NCBI GenBank assembly: GCA_035575515.1
Contig: DATLXU010000127.1
Location: 1-64,000 of the forward strand
DNA from: DATLXU01 sp035575515
GTDB taxonomy: Bacteria; Acidobacteriota; Blastocatellia; UBA7656
Reading direction: 5' to 3'
DNA length: 64,000 nt
The notes beneath the pieces were generated by a model that ran no database searches, was not told the DNA's origin, and saw only the letters and a program-made list of their open reading frames with translations. Positions 56,103-64,000 of this stretch are shown here, piece after piece (position 1 is the stretch's first letter; every line of letters starts with the position of its first letter). The position numbers were made by a program, and so were the translations under genes.

Positions 56103-56287
56103 CATCCACACAAGAGAAGATAATTGATTCTCAATACATCAGGCCCGAAGGACCGACAGTCAATAGCCGCGCCCGTGAGGGCGTGGGATAAACGTGCATC
56201 ATCGTGTCGAGGCCCGAAGGGCCGACACACGAGTGCCGCGCCTTTGGCTTACGCGCGTGGCTACTGGCTGTCGGCCCTTCGGGCCTG
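56103..56287. repeat. Cluster of CAGGCCCGAAGG-type palindromic repeats, including dispersed copy 2
   Basis: Copy A (56140-56159, CAGGCCCGAAGGACCGACAG) and its leader are related to the element at 48027. Copy B starts at 56210 (AGGCCCGAAGGGCCGACA). Copy C is inverted, ending CTGTCGGCCCTTCGGGCCTG at 56268-56287. Copies B and C face each other across GCCGCGCCTTTGGCTTACGC, so this region can form a long hairpin. It looks like a REP-type element family. Confidence 0.75.
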
Positions 56288-56654
56288 TTCTGGTATTTCA
56301 CCTGCGTGAATACCAAAGGATTCCGTTACCAACCAATTTCTTTTGTCTCTTTGGAATAGAAACGGAAACTCATGCCTCGCTTGCCATCGCTTTCTCCCTG
56401 CAAGCCCTTTCTCATCTCGCGTTCTTTCATCGTGTAGAGATTTTGGAACTCAGGCAGAAGCGCGGTGTCTAATCAATCAGCACCGGCTCGAAGACCTGAG
56501 CGACGCGCATCGCCGTGCCGTGCGCAATCTAAGGAGGTGTGGGCAATCGGGTTTCAGATTTTGGGTTTCGGGTTCTGGCTTATAGCAAGCGATTGATGCT
56601 TTAACTCGGACCTTAGAGCCTGAAATTCGGAACCGGATTGTCCCGGAGCAAGAT

Positions 56655-59207
56655 ATGCATCGGCGATTTGTTCTTTCAATCGCGCTCGTGTCGGCGCTTT
56701 CAATCGTTGGCTACATCGCTCTGGCGAAGATAACGAAAAACACAGGCTCAATCTTCACAGTCGAAGCCGCAAGCTCAAATCAACCCGCTCCCGGCTCGCT
56801 TCAAGTCGTTGATCCAGAAAAAGGCGTGGTCGGATTATGCCCGCTCAAGCACACGGATGTTAAAGCCGAAGTCAGCGGCTTTCTCGCCCGCGTCGTCGTA
56901 ACACAAGAATTCGAGAATCCTTTCAAAGAGAAGATCGAAGCTGTTTATACATTCCCGCTGCCGCAGAACGCAGCCGTTGACGATATGACTATGAAGGTCG
57001 GCGACCGAACAGTTCGTGGCCGCATCAAGCGCCGCGAAGAGGCGCGCGCCATCTACGAAGCCGCGAAACAGGCGGGCAATGTCGCGAGCTTACTGGATCA
57101 GGAACGACCGAACATCTTTACTCAATCGGTCGCAAATATCCTTCCCGGCGAGAAGGTTAACATCACTATCAGCTACGTCGAGACGTTGAAGTACGAAGAC
57201 GGCTCTTACGAATTCGTCTTCCCGATGGTCGTCGGGCCGCGCTACATTCCGGGTCAACCCATCGGCAAACAAGGCGGCGGACGCTCGCCCGATACTACGC
57301 AAGTGCCCGACGCTTCGCGCATAACTCCGCCCGTCGCTCCGAAAGGCGCGCGCGCAGGCCACGACATTTCAATCGAGGTTGCTTTAGACGCGGGAGTGCC
57401 GATTGATTCGCTTCGCTCGACGCTGCATGAAATTGATGTCGAGCGACCGACTGACCACAGCGCGTTCGTGCGTTTGAAGAATAAAGCTGAGATACCGAAC
57501 AAAGATTTTATCTTGAAGTACGACGTTGCGGGCCGCCGCATCGAAGACGCAGTGCTCACGCACAGGGGAGAGCGCGGCGGGTTCTTCACGATGATTCTTC
57601 AACCGCCTGAGCGCGTCGCGGTCGAAGACGTCACTCCGAAAGAATTGGTCTTCGTGCTCGACACGTCAGGCTCGATGTCGGGATTTCCGATTGAGAAAGC
57701 CAAAGAGTGCATGAAGATGGCGCTCGACGGGCTTTACCCGCAGGACACTTTCAACCTGATAACCTTTGCGGGCGACACTCGCGTACTGTTCCCGGAGCCA
57801 GTGCCCGCGACAAAAGAGAATCTTGCCAAAGCTCAAGCCTTTCTGGCATCGAGCACAGGCTCAGGCGGGACCGAGATGATGAAAGCCATCCGCGCCGCGC
57901 TCGACCCGTCAGACAATCAAGACCACATTCGAATAGTTTGCTTCATGACTGATGGCTATGTCGGCAACGACATGGAGATTATCGGTGAAGTTCAAAAGCA
58001 CCCAAACGCGCGAGTCTTTTCGTTCGGCATAGGCTCGTCTATCAATCGCTTTCTGCTCGATAAGATGGCTGAAGAGGGACGCGGCGAAGTCGAGTACGTG
58101 ACATTGAATGATGACGGCTCTGCTGCGGCGCGAAGGTTTCACGAGCGCGTGCGCAATCCGCTGCTCACGGATATTTCGGTTGACTGGTCGGGCCTGCCCG
58201 TCGCGGATGTTTATCCAAAGCGCATACCCGATCTGTTCAGCGCGAAGCCCGTCGTGTTGACGGGTCGCTACACGGCTGCGGCGCGCGGCACAATCAAGCT
58301 CAAGGGCAAAATGTCGGGCCGCGATTTCGTGCGAGACATTCCGGTTGAGCTTCCCGGCAATGAGTCGCGTCACGATGTCCTTGCGACGTTGTGGGCGCGC
58401 ACGAAGGTTGACGACCTGATGAGTCAGGATTATCAGGGCATTCAATACGGCGGGCCGCGCGAGGACGTGCGCGAAGCGATAACGCAGCTTGGGCTTGACT
58501 ACAGGCTGATGACTCAGTTCACGTCGTTCGTTGCCGTCGAAGAGATGACGGTGACCGATGGCGGCGCTCCGCGAACAATCGAGGTTCCCGTCGAGATGCC
58601 CGAAGGCGTGAGCCACGAAGGCGTGTTCGGTAAAGATGAAGAGGCGCAAGCCATGCGACTGGCTCAGTCGCCGTACATGTCAACCGCAAACATGAGTCCC
58701 GGAATCGCTGGCGCGAAGGCGAAAGCCCTCCCACCCACATCGCCGCCGCCTCCACCACGAACGCGCACAACAGGGCCAGGCACGGGTGGCGGCTATGGCC
58801 CTGGCAAAGGAGCGGGAGTCGGGTCCGGCACAGGGCGCGGCAGCATAAGTATTGGCGGCGACAGAGATGTTCGGACAATTCAACTTTCGCCCGAAGAACA
58901 GAAGCGCCAGGAGATGCTTGCCAAGCTGCATCCGTCCGTCGCCGCAGTCATCGAGCGATTGAAGAACAAGAGCGCGAAGCCTGCTGCGGATGAATCGAAG
59001 TTCGTGCGCGACGGCAAGGCTGAGATTCAAATCTGGCTCGCGGACAAATCACAAGCTATCATCGAGCATCTCAAGCAGTTGGGGTTTGAGATAGCGCTTG
59101 ATCCGAAGACCGCGAAGATGGTGATTGGCCGCGTGCCGATTGAAAAACTCGCGGCATTGGCTGAACTCAAAGCTGTGCGCTACATCGCGCCGATGACGAC
59201 AAACTAA
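56655..59207 (+). CDS. VIT and von Willebrand factor A domain protein
   Basis: The 850-residue exported protein has an N-terminal hydrophobic segment (FVLSIALVSALSIVGYIALA). A VIT domain (about 50-200, FPLPQNAAVDDMTMKVGDR and RPNIFTQSVANILPGEKVNI) follows, then a VWA domain with an intact metal-ion adhesion site DTSGSMS at about residue 335. A long C-terminal part includes a low-complexity Pro/Gly stretch (SPPPPPRTRTTGPGTGGGYG, about 695-730). The last ~100 residues form a small alpha/beta domain. Such VIT-VWA proteins are predicted to act in binding or assembly at the cell envelope; the partner is unknown. No clear ribosome binding site precedes the ATG. Confidence 0.88.
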   Translation: MHRRFVLSIALVSALSIVGYIALAKITKNTGSIFTVEAASSNQPAPGSLQVVDPEKGVVGLCPLKHTDVKAEVSGFLARVVVTQEFENPFKEKIEAVYTFPLPQNAAVDDMTMKVGDRTVRGRIKRREEARAIYEAAKQAGNVASLLDQERPNIFTQSVANILPGEKVNITISYVETLKYEDGSYEFVFPMVVGPRYIPGQPIGKQGGGRSPDTTQVPDASRITPPVAPKGARAGHDISIEVALDAGVPIDSLRSTLHEIDVERPTDHSAFVRLKNKAEIPNKDFILKYDVAGRRIEDAVLTHRGERGGFFTMILQPPERVAVEDVTPKELVFVLDTSGSMSGFPIEKAKECMKMALDGLYPQDTFNLITFAGDTRVLFPEPVPATKENLAKAQAFLASSTGSGGTEMMKAIRAALDPSDNQDHIRIVCFMTDGYVGNDMEIIGEVQKHPNARVFSFGIGSSINRFLLDKMAEEGRGEVEYVTLNDDGSAAARRFHERVRNPLLTDISVDWSGLPVADVYPKRIPDLFSAKPVVLTGRYTAAARGTIKLKGKMSGRDFVRDIPVELPGNESRHDVLATLWARTKVDDLMSQDYQGIQYGGPREDVREAITQLGLDYRLMTQFTSFVAVEEMTVTDGGAPRTIEVPVEMPEGVSHEGVFGKDEEAQAMRLAQSPYMSTANMSPGIAGAKAKALPPTSPPPPPRTRTTGPGTGGGYGPGKGAGVGSGTGRGSISIGGDRDVRTIQLSPEEQKRQEMLAKLHPSVAAVIERLKNKSAKPAADESKFVRDGKAEIQIWLADKSQAIIEHLKQLGFEIALDPKTAKMVIGRVPIEKLAALAELKAVRYIAPMTTN

Positions 59208-59219
59208 CCAACTAATAAA

Positions 59220-59258
59220 GGCAGGGCTTGTTTCGCTCGTCCCAACTCAAGCCCTGCC
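59220..59258 (+). terminator. Hairpin after the VIT/VWA gene
   Basis: GGCAGGGCTTG (59220-59230) and CAAGCCCTGCC (59248-59258) form a perfect 11-bp stem with a 17-base loop, 13 bases after the stop codon. There is no strong T-run downstream, so it may be a Rho-aided or mRNA-stabilising hairpin. Confidence 0.6.
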
Positions 59259-59451
59259 GTTCACATCGCTTTTGAACCCATTGCGTGAGCCTGCAACGAC
59301 CTGCCTCATTTCACGCTAAACAATCTTGCTCATCCTTCCTCAGTTGATGTATTAAGAGAGTCCCAATCTCAATAATCGAATGGCATTTGACTGAAAGCTC
59401 ATTCGCAGGAAGACGGCTGAAAGACTGTGAGGCAATTTTAGGAGAGACTTC

Positions 59452-60735
59452 ATGACTTTTCAAAGCAGAGTATTCATCGCCGCGATTCTAATCGTCTTGT
59501 TGTGCTCGCAGTTTCTTTACGCAACGCCGAGCAGCCGTCTTTCGTCAGGCCATCAAGCCGAGCCATCCCATAGCTTGCGGGCGGCAAGGCAGATTGATGA
59601 TTTCGCCATCAAAGACGGCGACCGCATAGTCTTTTACGGCGACAGCATAACCGAGCAACGGCTGTACACGACATACGTCGAGCATTACGTGCTGACTCAT
59701 TACCCCGACCGCCGAGTGACGTTCATAAACACTGGTTGGGGCGGCGATAAAGTCACGGGCAACGATTGCAAGCCGTGCGCGGGGGTCGGCGGCTTTGCTC
59801 GCATCAAGCGCGATGTGATTGATCATCGCCCGACCGTTGTGACCTTACTTTTCGGAATGAACGACGGCCAGTATCGCGACTTCGATCCGGCGATTTTGAA
59901 AGTCTATGAAGACGGGCTTGCCGCAATAATCCGCGAGTTGAAATCGAAGACACGCGCTCGCATATACGTGATGACGCCCACGGTTTACGACGGAACTCGC
60001 CACACCTCATGGTCGCACACGGACCGCTACAACGAAGTGCTTGACCGCTACAGCGACGCGGCGAAGCAGATCGCCGCGCGCGAAGGGCTGCCCGTGATTG
60101 ATCTGCACACGGTCACAACAGAGGCGTTGCGTCAGGCGAAGAAGGACGACCCGAATTACACGCTGGCTAAAGACGGCGTGCACCCTGAAGAAGACGGGCA
60201 GTTGTTGATGGCCGCAGAGATACTGCGCGCGTGGGGAGCGCCGAAAGACGGCCTTGAGCTGAATGAACAGGCGAGGCTTGGAGAAAACCAGAGCGCAAGC
60301 TTTACGGTAAGCGCGCCGCTTCAGTGGCCGCAGCCAATGCCTTCGGAAAATCTGCGCAAGGTAAGCCCGCAGATAATAAGGCTGGGCGAAGTCAGGTTGC
60401 GGCTCGCGGGATTGCCTTCCGGCAAGTACAAGGTAGCGGTTGATGGAAAAGATGCGGGTGAGTATGCGGCTGACGCGCTGGCCGCAGGCATTGCGATAAG
60501 TTCACTCTCTGAAAAAGCTGCCGAACAATCTCGCGCCGTAGTTAATCTCATTCGCAAGCGCGCCGATTTCTTCTTCATGCGCTGGCGGCAGATTGAGCTT
60601 CCGCTCGCGGCGGAATACAAGACCGCCGCAAACGTCGTATCGTCGTTCGACGCGCTTATCGTAGAGATGCAGGAGCGGGCGCGCCTGCTTGCCGCGCTTC
60701 ATAAGTACCAACTCGTCATCTCTCGCGTTCAATGA
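59452..60735 (+). CDS. SGNH/GDSL-family hydrolase, exported
   Basis: This 427-residue protein has a signal peptide (FIAAILIVLLCSQFLYATP). The SGNH hydrolase blocks are visible: block I GDSIT with nucleophile Ser (about residue 65), block III GMND (about 136) and block V DGVHP with catalytic Asp/His (about 240). The segment INTGWGGDKVTGNDCKPCAG follows block I. The C-terminal 170 residues form an additional region of unknown fold with an amphipathic helical end. Likely an esterase acting on an envelope or extracellular ester (for example acylated polysaccharide); the substrate is not known. GGAGAGACTTC precedes the ATG. Confidence 0.88.
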   Translation: MTFQSRVFIAAILIVLLCSQFLYATPSSRLSSGHQAEPSHSLRAARQIDDFAIKDGDRIVFYGDSITEQRLYTTYVEHYVLTHYPDRRVTFINTGWGGDKVTGNDCKPCAGVGGFARIKRDVIDHRPTVVTLLFGMNDGQYRDFDPAILKVYEDGLAAIIRELKSKTRARIYVMTPTVYDGTRHTSWSHTDRYNEVLDRYSDAAKQIAAREGLPVIDLHTVTTEALRQAKKDDPNYTLAKDGVHPEEDGQLLMAAEILRAWGAPKDGLELNEQARLGENQSASFTVSAPLQWPQPMPSENLRKVSPQIIRLGEVRLRLAGLPSGKYKVAVDGKDAGEYAADALAAGIAISSLSEKAAEQSRAVVNLIRKRADFFFMRWRQIELPLAAEYKTAANVVSSFDALIVEMQERARLLAALHKYQLVISRVQ

Positions 60736-60831
60736 AAGCAATGGCTGCCAGCATCTGAGCCTTGTCAGGCAGATTAACGCTCAACTGAAGATGGGCGTGC
60801 CGAGTATTGAAGCTGCCGCGTGAAATTCGCT

Positions 60832-61878
60832 TCAGATTGCGCTCGCGCGCTTCGTCTCGCGATTGATTACGGCTTCAGCGAATCGCTCCATCTCTTCAAG
60901 CTGCGGGCTGCATTGCAGCAGCAACAGGTCAACGCCCGCTTCTTCAAATTCCTGTATGCGCTCAGCTACGCGATCCGCCGTGCCGACGAGTCCTGAACGC
61001 AGGCCGCGATTCGACACCGAATAATCTTCGAGCGAAACGCGCTGCTCAAGCTTCGTGTTGGCGAGCCAGTCCTGATAATTGCCATAACCTGCTGCCGACT
61101 GCTTCACATCGGTGATGCGCTGCAATTCTTTCTTCGCTTCTTCTTCCGTGTCGCGCACAATCGCATAAGCTGCTACGCCGTAAATCATGCGCGGAAGACC
61201 CAACCGCTCGCGCCGCGACTGCATGTCATCAATCTTTTCGCGCACACGTTGAGGCTCATCGCCGTGCATCACGTAAGCGTCGCACAAACGTGAGATCATC
61301 TGCTTTGCGGCTTCCGATTCTCCGCCTGCATAAATGACAGGGTGCGGGCGCGTCAGAGGCTTGGGCTGCATCACTGCGTCTTCGACGCGGTAGTATTTGC
61401 CCTCGAATGAGAAATGATCCTCTTTCCACATCCGGTCAACTATTTCAAGCCACTCCGTTGTGCGGGCGTAGCGGTCATCGTGTTGCTCGAAGTGAACGCC
61501 GTATTTTTTCGCCTCTTCGGCCCACCACGAAGAGACTACGTTGAGCGAAAGGCGGCCTCCGCCTCCGATGTGATCAATGCTTGCCGCCTGCTTGGCCAAT
61601 AGCGCAGGATTATGAAACGTTGGCCGCACTGCCACCATCAACTCCAACCGACGCGTGACGGCGGCGAGCGCCGCAGCCGTCGACCATGCATCGAGCGACG
61701 GCGCCTCAACGCCTTTGATGTCGTTGAGGTTCAATTCTGCGATCAACGTCAGGTCGTAACCGATCTCTTCGCTGCGCCGCGCGAGTCGGCTCACGTAATC
61801 CCACGTCGCCTCCATGCCTTCGTCTTCAACGTTCCTCAGCCAGCCACCGAAGACTGGGAGCCAGTATCCGTATCGCAT
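60832..61878 (-). CDS. LLM-class flavin-dependent monooxygenase (SsuD/SfnG-like)
   Basis: The 348-residue protein has the bacterial luciferase-like TIM barrel. Family segments are MRYGYWLPVFGGWLRNVEDE, LMVAVRPTFHNPALLAKQAA, GGRLSLNVVSSWWAEEAKKY and GESEAAKQMISRLCDAYVMH. It uses reduced FMN supplied by a separate reductase and oxidises small organic substrates; relatives are alkanesulfonate and dimethylsulfone monooxygenases. The gene overlaps the upstream ATP-grasp gene by 43 bases, indicating coupled translation. No flavin reductase or sulfonate transporter is nearby, so a role in modifying a metabolite made by the ATP-grasp enzyme is possible. Confidence 0.9.
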   Translation of the reverse strand: MRYGYWLPVFGGWLRNVEDEGMEATWDYVSRLARRSEEIGYDLTLIAELNLNDIKGVEAPSLDAWSTAAALAAVTRRLELMVAVRPTFHNPALLAKQAASIDHIGGGGRLSLNVVSSWWAEEAKKYGVHFEQHDDRYARTTEWLEIVDRMWKEDHFSFEGKYYRVEDAVMQPKPLTRPHPVIYAGGESEAAKQMISRLCDAYVMHGDEPQRVREKIDDMQSRRERLGLPRMIYGVAAYAIVRDTEEEAKKELQRITDVKQSAAGYGNYQDWLANTKLEQRVSLEDYSVSNRGLRSGLVGTADRVAERIQEFEEAGVDLLLLQCSPQLEEMERFAEAVINRETKRASAI

Positions 61879-62834
61879 CTCTCCACCTCCTCTAATAAAA
61901 AGTCGACGAGCCGCGCGTGCGGGTCGAATCCCAAAATGCGCGGCGCGTCAGCGACGAAGTTCGACAGCGCGTTGATGTCGTAATACATCAGTCTGCCGTC
62001 ACGATCATCAACTATGTATTCGATTCCGCCGAGATCGAGCCGCGCGGCTCGCGCGATTCGCTCAACCGTTTCGATAATCTGTTGCGGCGGCTCGCAGGCT
62101 TCGACTTTAAGGCCGCTTTTCGGCGCGTCAACAAGGCATATCTCGTTCGCCACTTTGACGCCGTCTTCGATCTGGCAAATCTCAGCCGGGCACAGGTTGA
62201 AGCTCTCGCCTTCCGTGAAAACTTTGATAGCGTAAAGATACTTGCCGCCGAGCGTTTCGACGCGCGTGATGTGACCATTGCGCGGCGGGATGTATTCCTG
62301 AACGAGCGCAGTGCTGTCTATGCCTAAATCCACAAGCCCTTTTTCAGCCGCGCTCGTGAGAATCTCTAAAGAGTCGTAGCGAGTGATGCCTGCGCCGCGC
62401 CCTCCGATGTTCGGTTTGACGATCACGGGAAAGCGCAAATCGCGCGCAGCCTCTGGAGCTTGCGCCGCGTGATTGATGATGCGCGTCTTTGGGTATGGCA
62501 GACCGAGCGATTCAAGCAGCGTTAGCTGCAACGCTTTTGAGGTTTCAATGGCGAAAGCGTCATAGCCGTTGATGACCCGCACGCCCGTTCGTTCAAGATG
62601 AGCCAGAAAGCCGCGCGTGTAAAAGATTGCGTTGGCATGGCCGCGCGTGTAAGCAGACGCGCTCATGCGGTTAAACAGAATTGAGTATTCGTTCTCTTTC
62701 GCGGCGGGGTCGTAGCGATGCGAGCTTGCGTCGAGCCGTATGTATGAAACACCGCGCCGGTCCATCTCTTCAAAGAGCGCGCGGAACCACTCGGGATGTT
62801 CGTAATAGATTGCTATGGATTGTCGTTTAGCCAT
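61836..62834 (-). CDS. ATP-grasp family ligase (RimK-like)
   Basis: The 332-residue protein has an N-terminal pre-ATP-grasp part (IAIYYEHPEWFRALFEEMDR), a central lysine-containing ATP-binding segment (DLRFPVIVKPNIGGRGAGIT), GIDSTALVQEYIPPRNGHIT and a C-terminal metal-binding stretch (GRLMYYDINALSNFVADA). ATP-grasp enzymes join a carboxylate to an amine or thiol through an acyl phosphate. The substrate is not evident from the sequence. It shares a 43-base overlap with the monooxygenase gene downstream. GGAG follows directly after a terminator-like U-run in the leader. Confidence 0.85.
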   Translation of the reverse strand: MAKRQSIAIYYEHPEWFRALFEEMDRRGVSYIRLDASSHRYDPAAKENEYSILFNRMSASAYTRGHANAIFYTRGFLAHLERTGVRVINGYDAFAIETSKALQLTLLESLGLPYPKTRIINHAAQAPEAARDLRFPVIVKPNIGGRGAGITRYDSLEILTSAAEKGLVDLGIDSTALVQEYIPPRNGHITRVETLGGKYLYAIKVFTEGESFNLCPAEICQIEDGVKVANEICLVDAPKSGLKVEACEPPQQIIETVERIARAARLDLGGIEYIVDDRDGRLMYYDINALSNFVADAPRILGFDPHARLVDFLLEEVERCDTDTGSQSSVAG

Positions 62835-62843
62835 TTGTTCTCC

Positions 62844-62879
62844 AAAAAGAAAAGAGCCGCTCTCGGTTTGAGCGGCTCT
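62844..62879 (-). terminator. Leader terminator / attenuator before the ATP-grasp gene
   Basis: On the minus strand, AGAGCCGCTC, a 7-base loop and GAGCGGCTCT form a perfect 10-bp stem, followed by TTTCTTTTT and then the GGAGA ribosome binding site of the ATP-grasp gene. No gene lies upstream on this strand for it to end. It therefore looks like a 5'-leader attenuator. A second short inverted repeat (GTGTGA/TCACAC, 62883-62914) abuts it on the upstream side. Confidence 0.72.
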
Positions 62880-63033
62880 CGTGTGTGAAAATCTGAACTT
62901 AGCCTATGTCACACGCTGAGGCCGCCTGCAAAAAGACGGACAACAGACCATGCATTGACAGGCGCAAGCATTAATGAAAAGCCCTGGATGAATAACGACG
63001 CTCTTAAGCATAAGCATTACCGGACGAAAGGAG

Positions 63034-63063
63034 AATTTACGGCGAGCCTGAGAGCGTTGTCAA
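63034..63063 (-). promoter_or_regulatory. Candidate sigma-70-type promoter of the ATP-grasp operon
   Basis: On the minus strand TTGACA (complement of 63058-63063) and TAAATT (complement of 63034-63039) are separated by 18 bases. Transcription would start near 63027, giving a leader of about 190 bases that includes the attenuator hairpin before ATG 62834. Confidence 0.5.
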
Positions 63064-63202
63064 GCAAGGTAAGAAACCCGGCGGTAGCAAACAGGGGCGG
63101 CGAGCGGTTGCGCTTGTGAAGCACAGGCCGACATTGCATACTCTTCATTGTAGGCGCTCACCCAAGCTTTGCGGACTGCCAGCATCAATCACGAAGACCT
63201 CT

Positions 63203-63973
63203 ATGGAACTCTACGCCGATTTGTTAATCCGCGACCTTGTTTTCATAAACTATACGGTTGACCCGGCGATCTTGCGCCCGTTCGTGCCCGCCGAGCTTCA
63301 ACTCAACACGATAGTTGATGAGCGTGGCCGCGCTGTCGCCTTCGTGTCGGTCGTGGCTTTTCACGTTTCGGACGTGCGCTCAGGCATATTGCCGCTGCCG
63401 CCTTTGAGCTTCAATCAAATCAACTATCGCGCTTACGTCAACGACGGCGAAGGCCCTGCGGTTTATTTCTTCGAGATGAGAGTGAACGCGCGTGTAATCA
63501 GTGCGATGACGAGCTTCTGGAAAATGCCCGTCAACTACGAGGAAATAAACATCGCAACCGCGCCGGTTTCAGAAAACATCAATTCAAACGAAATTAAATC
63601 GAACGACATCAACCTTTCTCCGCATGCGCTTCGCTACAAAGTGATTTCATCAGGGCCGCAGGCTCTTGAAGCGAGCCTCACCATCGGCGGCCATCACGAA
63701 GTTGCAGGCCCGCGCGGCGTGGCCGTGCCGCCCGGTTTCATAACCGAGCGGCCAGTAGGATATGTCACTGCGGCTGGCGACAGCCTCTACAAAATTTCTG
63801 TCGAACATGCGCCGCTCAACGCTTCGGCGGCGCACGTCGAAAGCGTCAGCGCGCCGCTCCTTGCGTCGCTCGGCATAATGAACCTCGACGAGACCGCGCG
63901 CCCGCACTCCGCGCTATACGCGCGCGAGGCCCTGTTCAAGTCCCGACTGCCAAGACCCGTTGCGCAAGAGTGA
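63203..63973 (+). CDS. DUF2071 family protein
   Basis: From ATG 63203 this is 256 residues. The N-terminal MELYADLLIRDLVFINYTVD, the segment LPPLSFNQINYRAYV and the later FFEMRVNARVISAMTSFW resemble the DUF2071 (YqjF-like) family of uncharacterised acetoacetate-decarboxylase-fold proteins. The open frame extends upstream to a GTG at 63116, but the residues before the chosen ATG are Arg/His-rich and unlike the family. The ribosome binding site is weak for either start. It is divergent from the ATP-grasp operon. The gene ends 27 bases before the right edge of the window. Confidence 0.75.
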   Translation: MELYADLLIRDLVFINYTVDPAILRPFVPAELQLNTIVDERGRAVAFVSVVAFHVSDVRSGILPLPPLSFNQINYRAYVNDGEGPAVYFFEMRVNARVISAMTSFWKMPVNYEEINIATAPVSENINSNEIKSNDINLSPHALRYKVISSGPQALEASLTIGGHHEVAGPRGVAVPPGFITERPVGYVTAAGDSLYKISVEHAPLNASAAHVESVSAPLLASLGIMNLDETARPHSALYAREALFKSRLPRPVAQE

Positions 63974-64000
63974 GCCGCCGATTTATTTCGATTTTCTTGT

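Larger units (their letters stand above)
55974..56654. other. Intergenic region rich in palindromic repeats
   Basis: This 681-base stretch contains three related copies of a CAGGCCCGAAGG-type element (see the repeat entry at 56103-56287), and right after the TonB receptor stop, GCGGCAGCAATAACG then CTTGCTGCCGC followed by TTTTTT, a likely intrinsic terminator (56000-56030). No supported gene is present. Confidence 0.55.

Noticed and set aside
56124..56472. Short frames inside the CAGGCCCGAAGG repeat cluster on both strands
   Set aside because: They are translations of the repeats themselves, a known source of false genes.

Overview
The window is a chromosomal fragment, G+C-rich by eye, of a Gram-negative respiratory bacterium. 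Acidobacteriota (Blastocatellia-like) is the best guess: there are two very large Oar-type TonB-dependent receptors with a carboxypeptidase-regulatory N-terminus, an alternative complex III (ACIII), a b6-like cytochrome bc complex with a multihaem cytochrome, sigma-54 two-component systems and many short intergenic palindromic repeats. No rRNA or tRNA gene was seen, so the taxonomy is inference.

Left part (1-11 kb, all minus strand): the start of groL, groS behind a CIRCE operator, pta, a DUF2339 membrane protein, a 28-residue membrane peptide, then a quinol-oxidising module (monohaem cytochrome c, Rieske protein, b6-type cytochrome b, nonahaem membrane cytochrome c). Upstream lies a histidine kinase/NtrC-type regulator pair whose promoter carries two tandem CRP/FNR-type operators.

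Core (11.0-28.7 kb, minus strand): a tightly packed 17.6-kb apparent operon reading rrf2-type regulator, NarC-like dihaem cytochrome, narG, narH, narJ, narI, actA, actB, actC, actD, actE, an actF-narK gene fusion and an octahaem hydroxylamine-oxidoreductase-family cytochrome. Gaps are a few bases or start/stop overlaps, so nitrate reductase, ACIII, the nitrate/nitrite carrier and a candidate nitrite/hydroxylamine-converting cytochrome look co-expressed. The ACIII quinone-binding subunit is covalently joined to a NarK transporter. This is the most unusual system in the window. Facing it on the plus strand (29.5-32.5 kb) are a PAS-LuxR regulator, an outer-membrane porin behind a good sigma-54 promoter, and a hemerythrin-like protein.

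Middle (32.5-48 kb): acyl-CoA dehydrogenase, two acyl-CoA synthetases, a KAS III-like enzyme lacking two of its three catalytic residues, a TonB-dependent receptor with a sigma-54 promoter next to a second kinase/NtrC pair, and a small cluster of unrecognised membrane proteins.

Right part (48-64 kb): more accessory. It holds a membrane gene interrupted by an in-frame stop, a zinc metallopeptidase, a decayed chimera of a SWIM-domain protein and a type IIG restriction enzyme, a small exported protein, a second TonB-dependent receptor, dispersed repeats, a VIT/VWA protein, an SGNH hydrolase, an ATP-grasp/flavin monooxygenase pair behind a leader terminator, and a DUF2071 protein.
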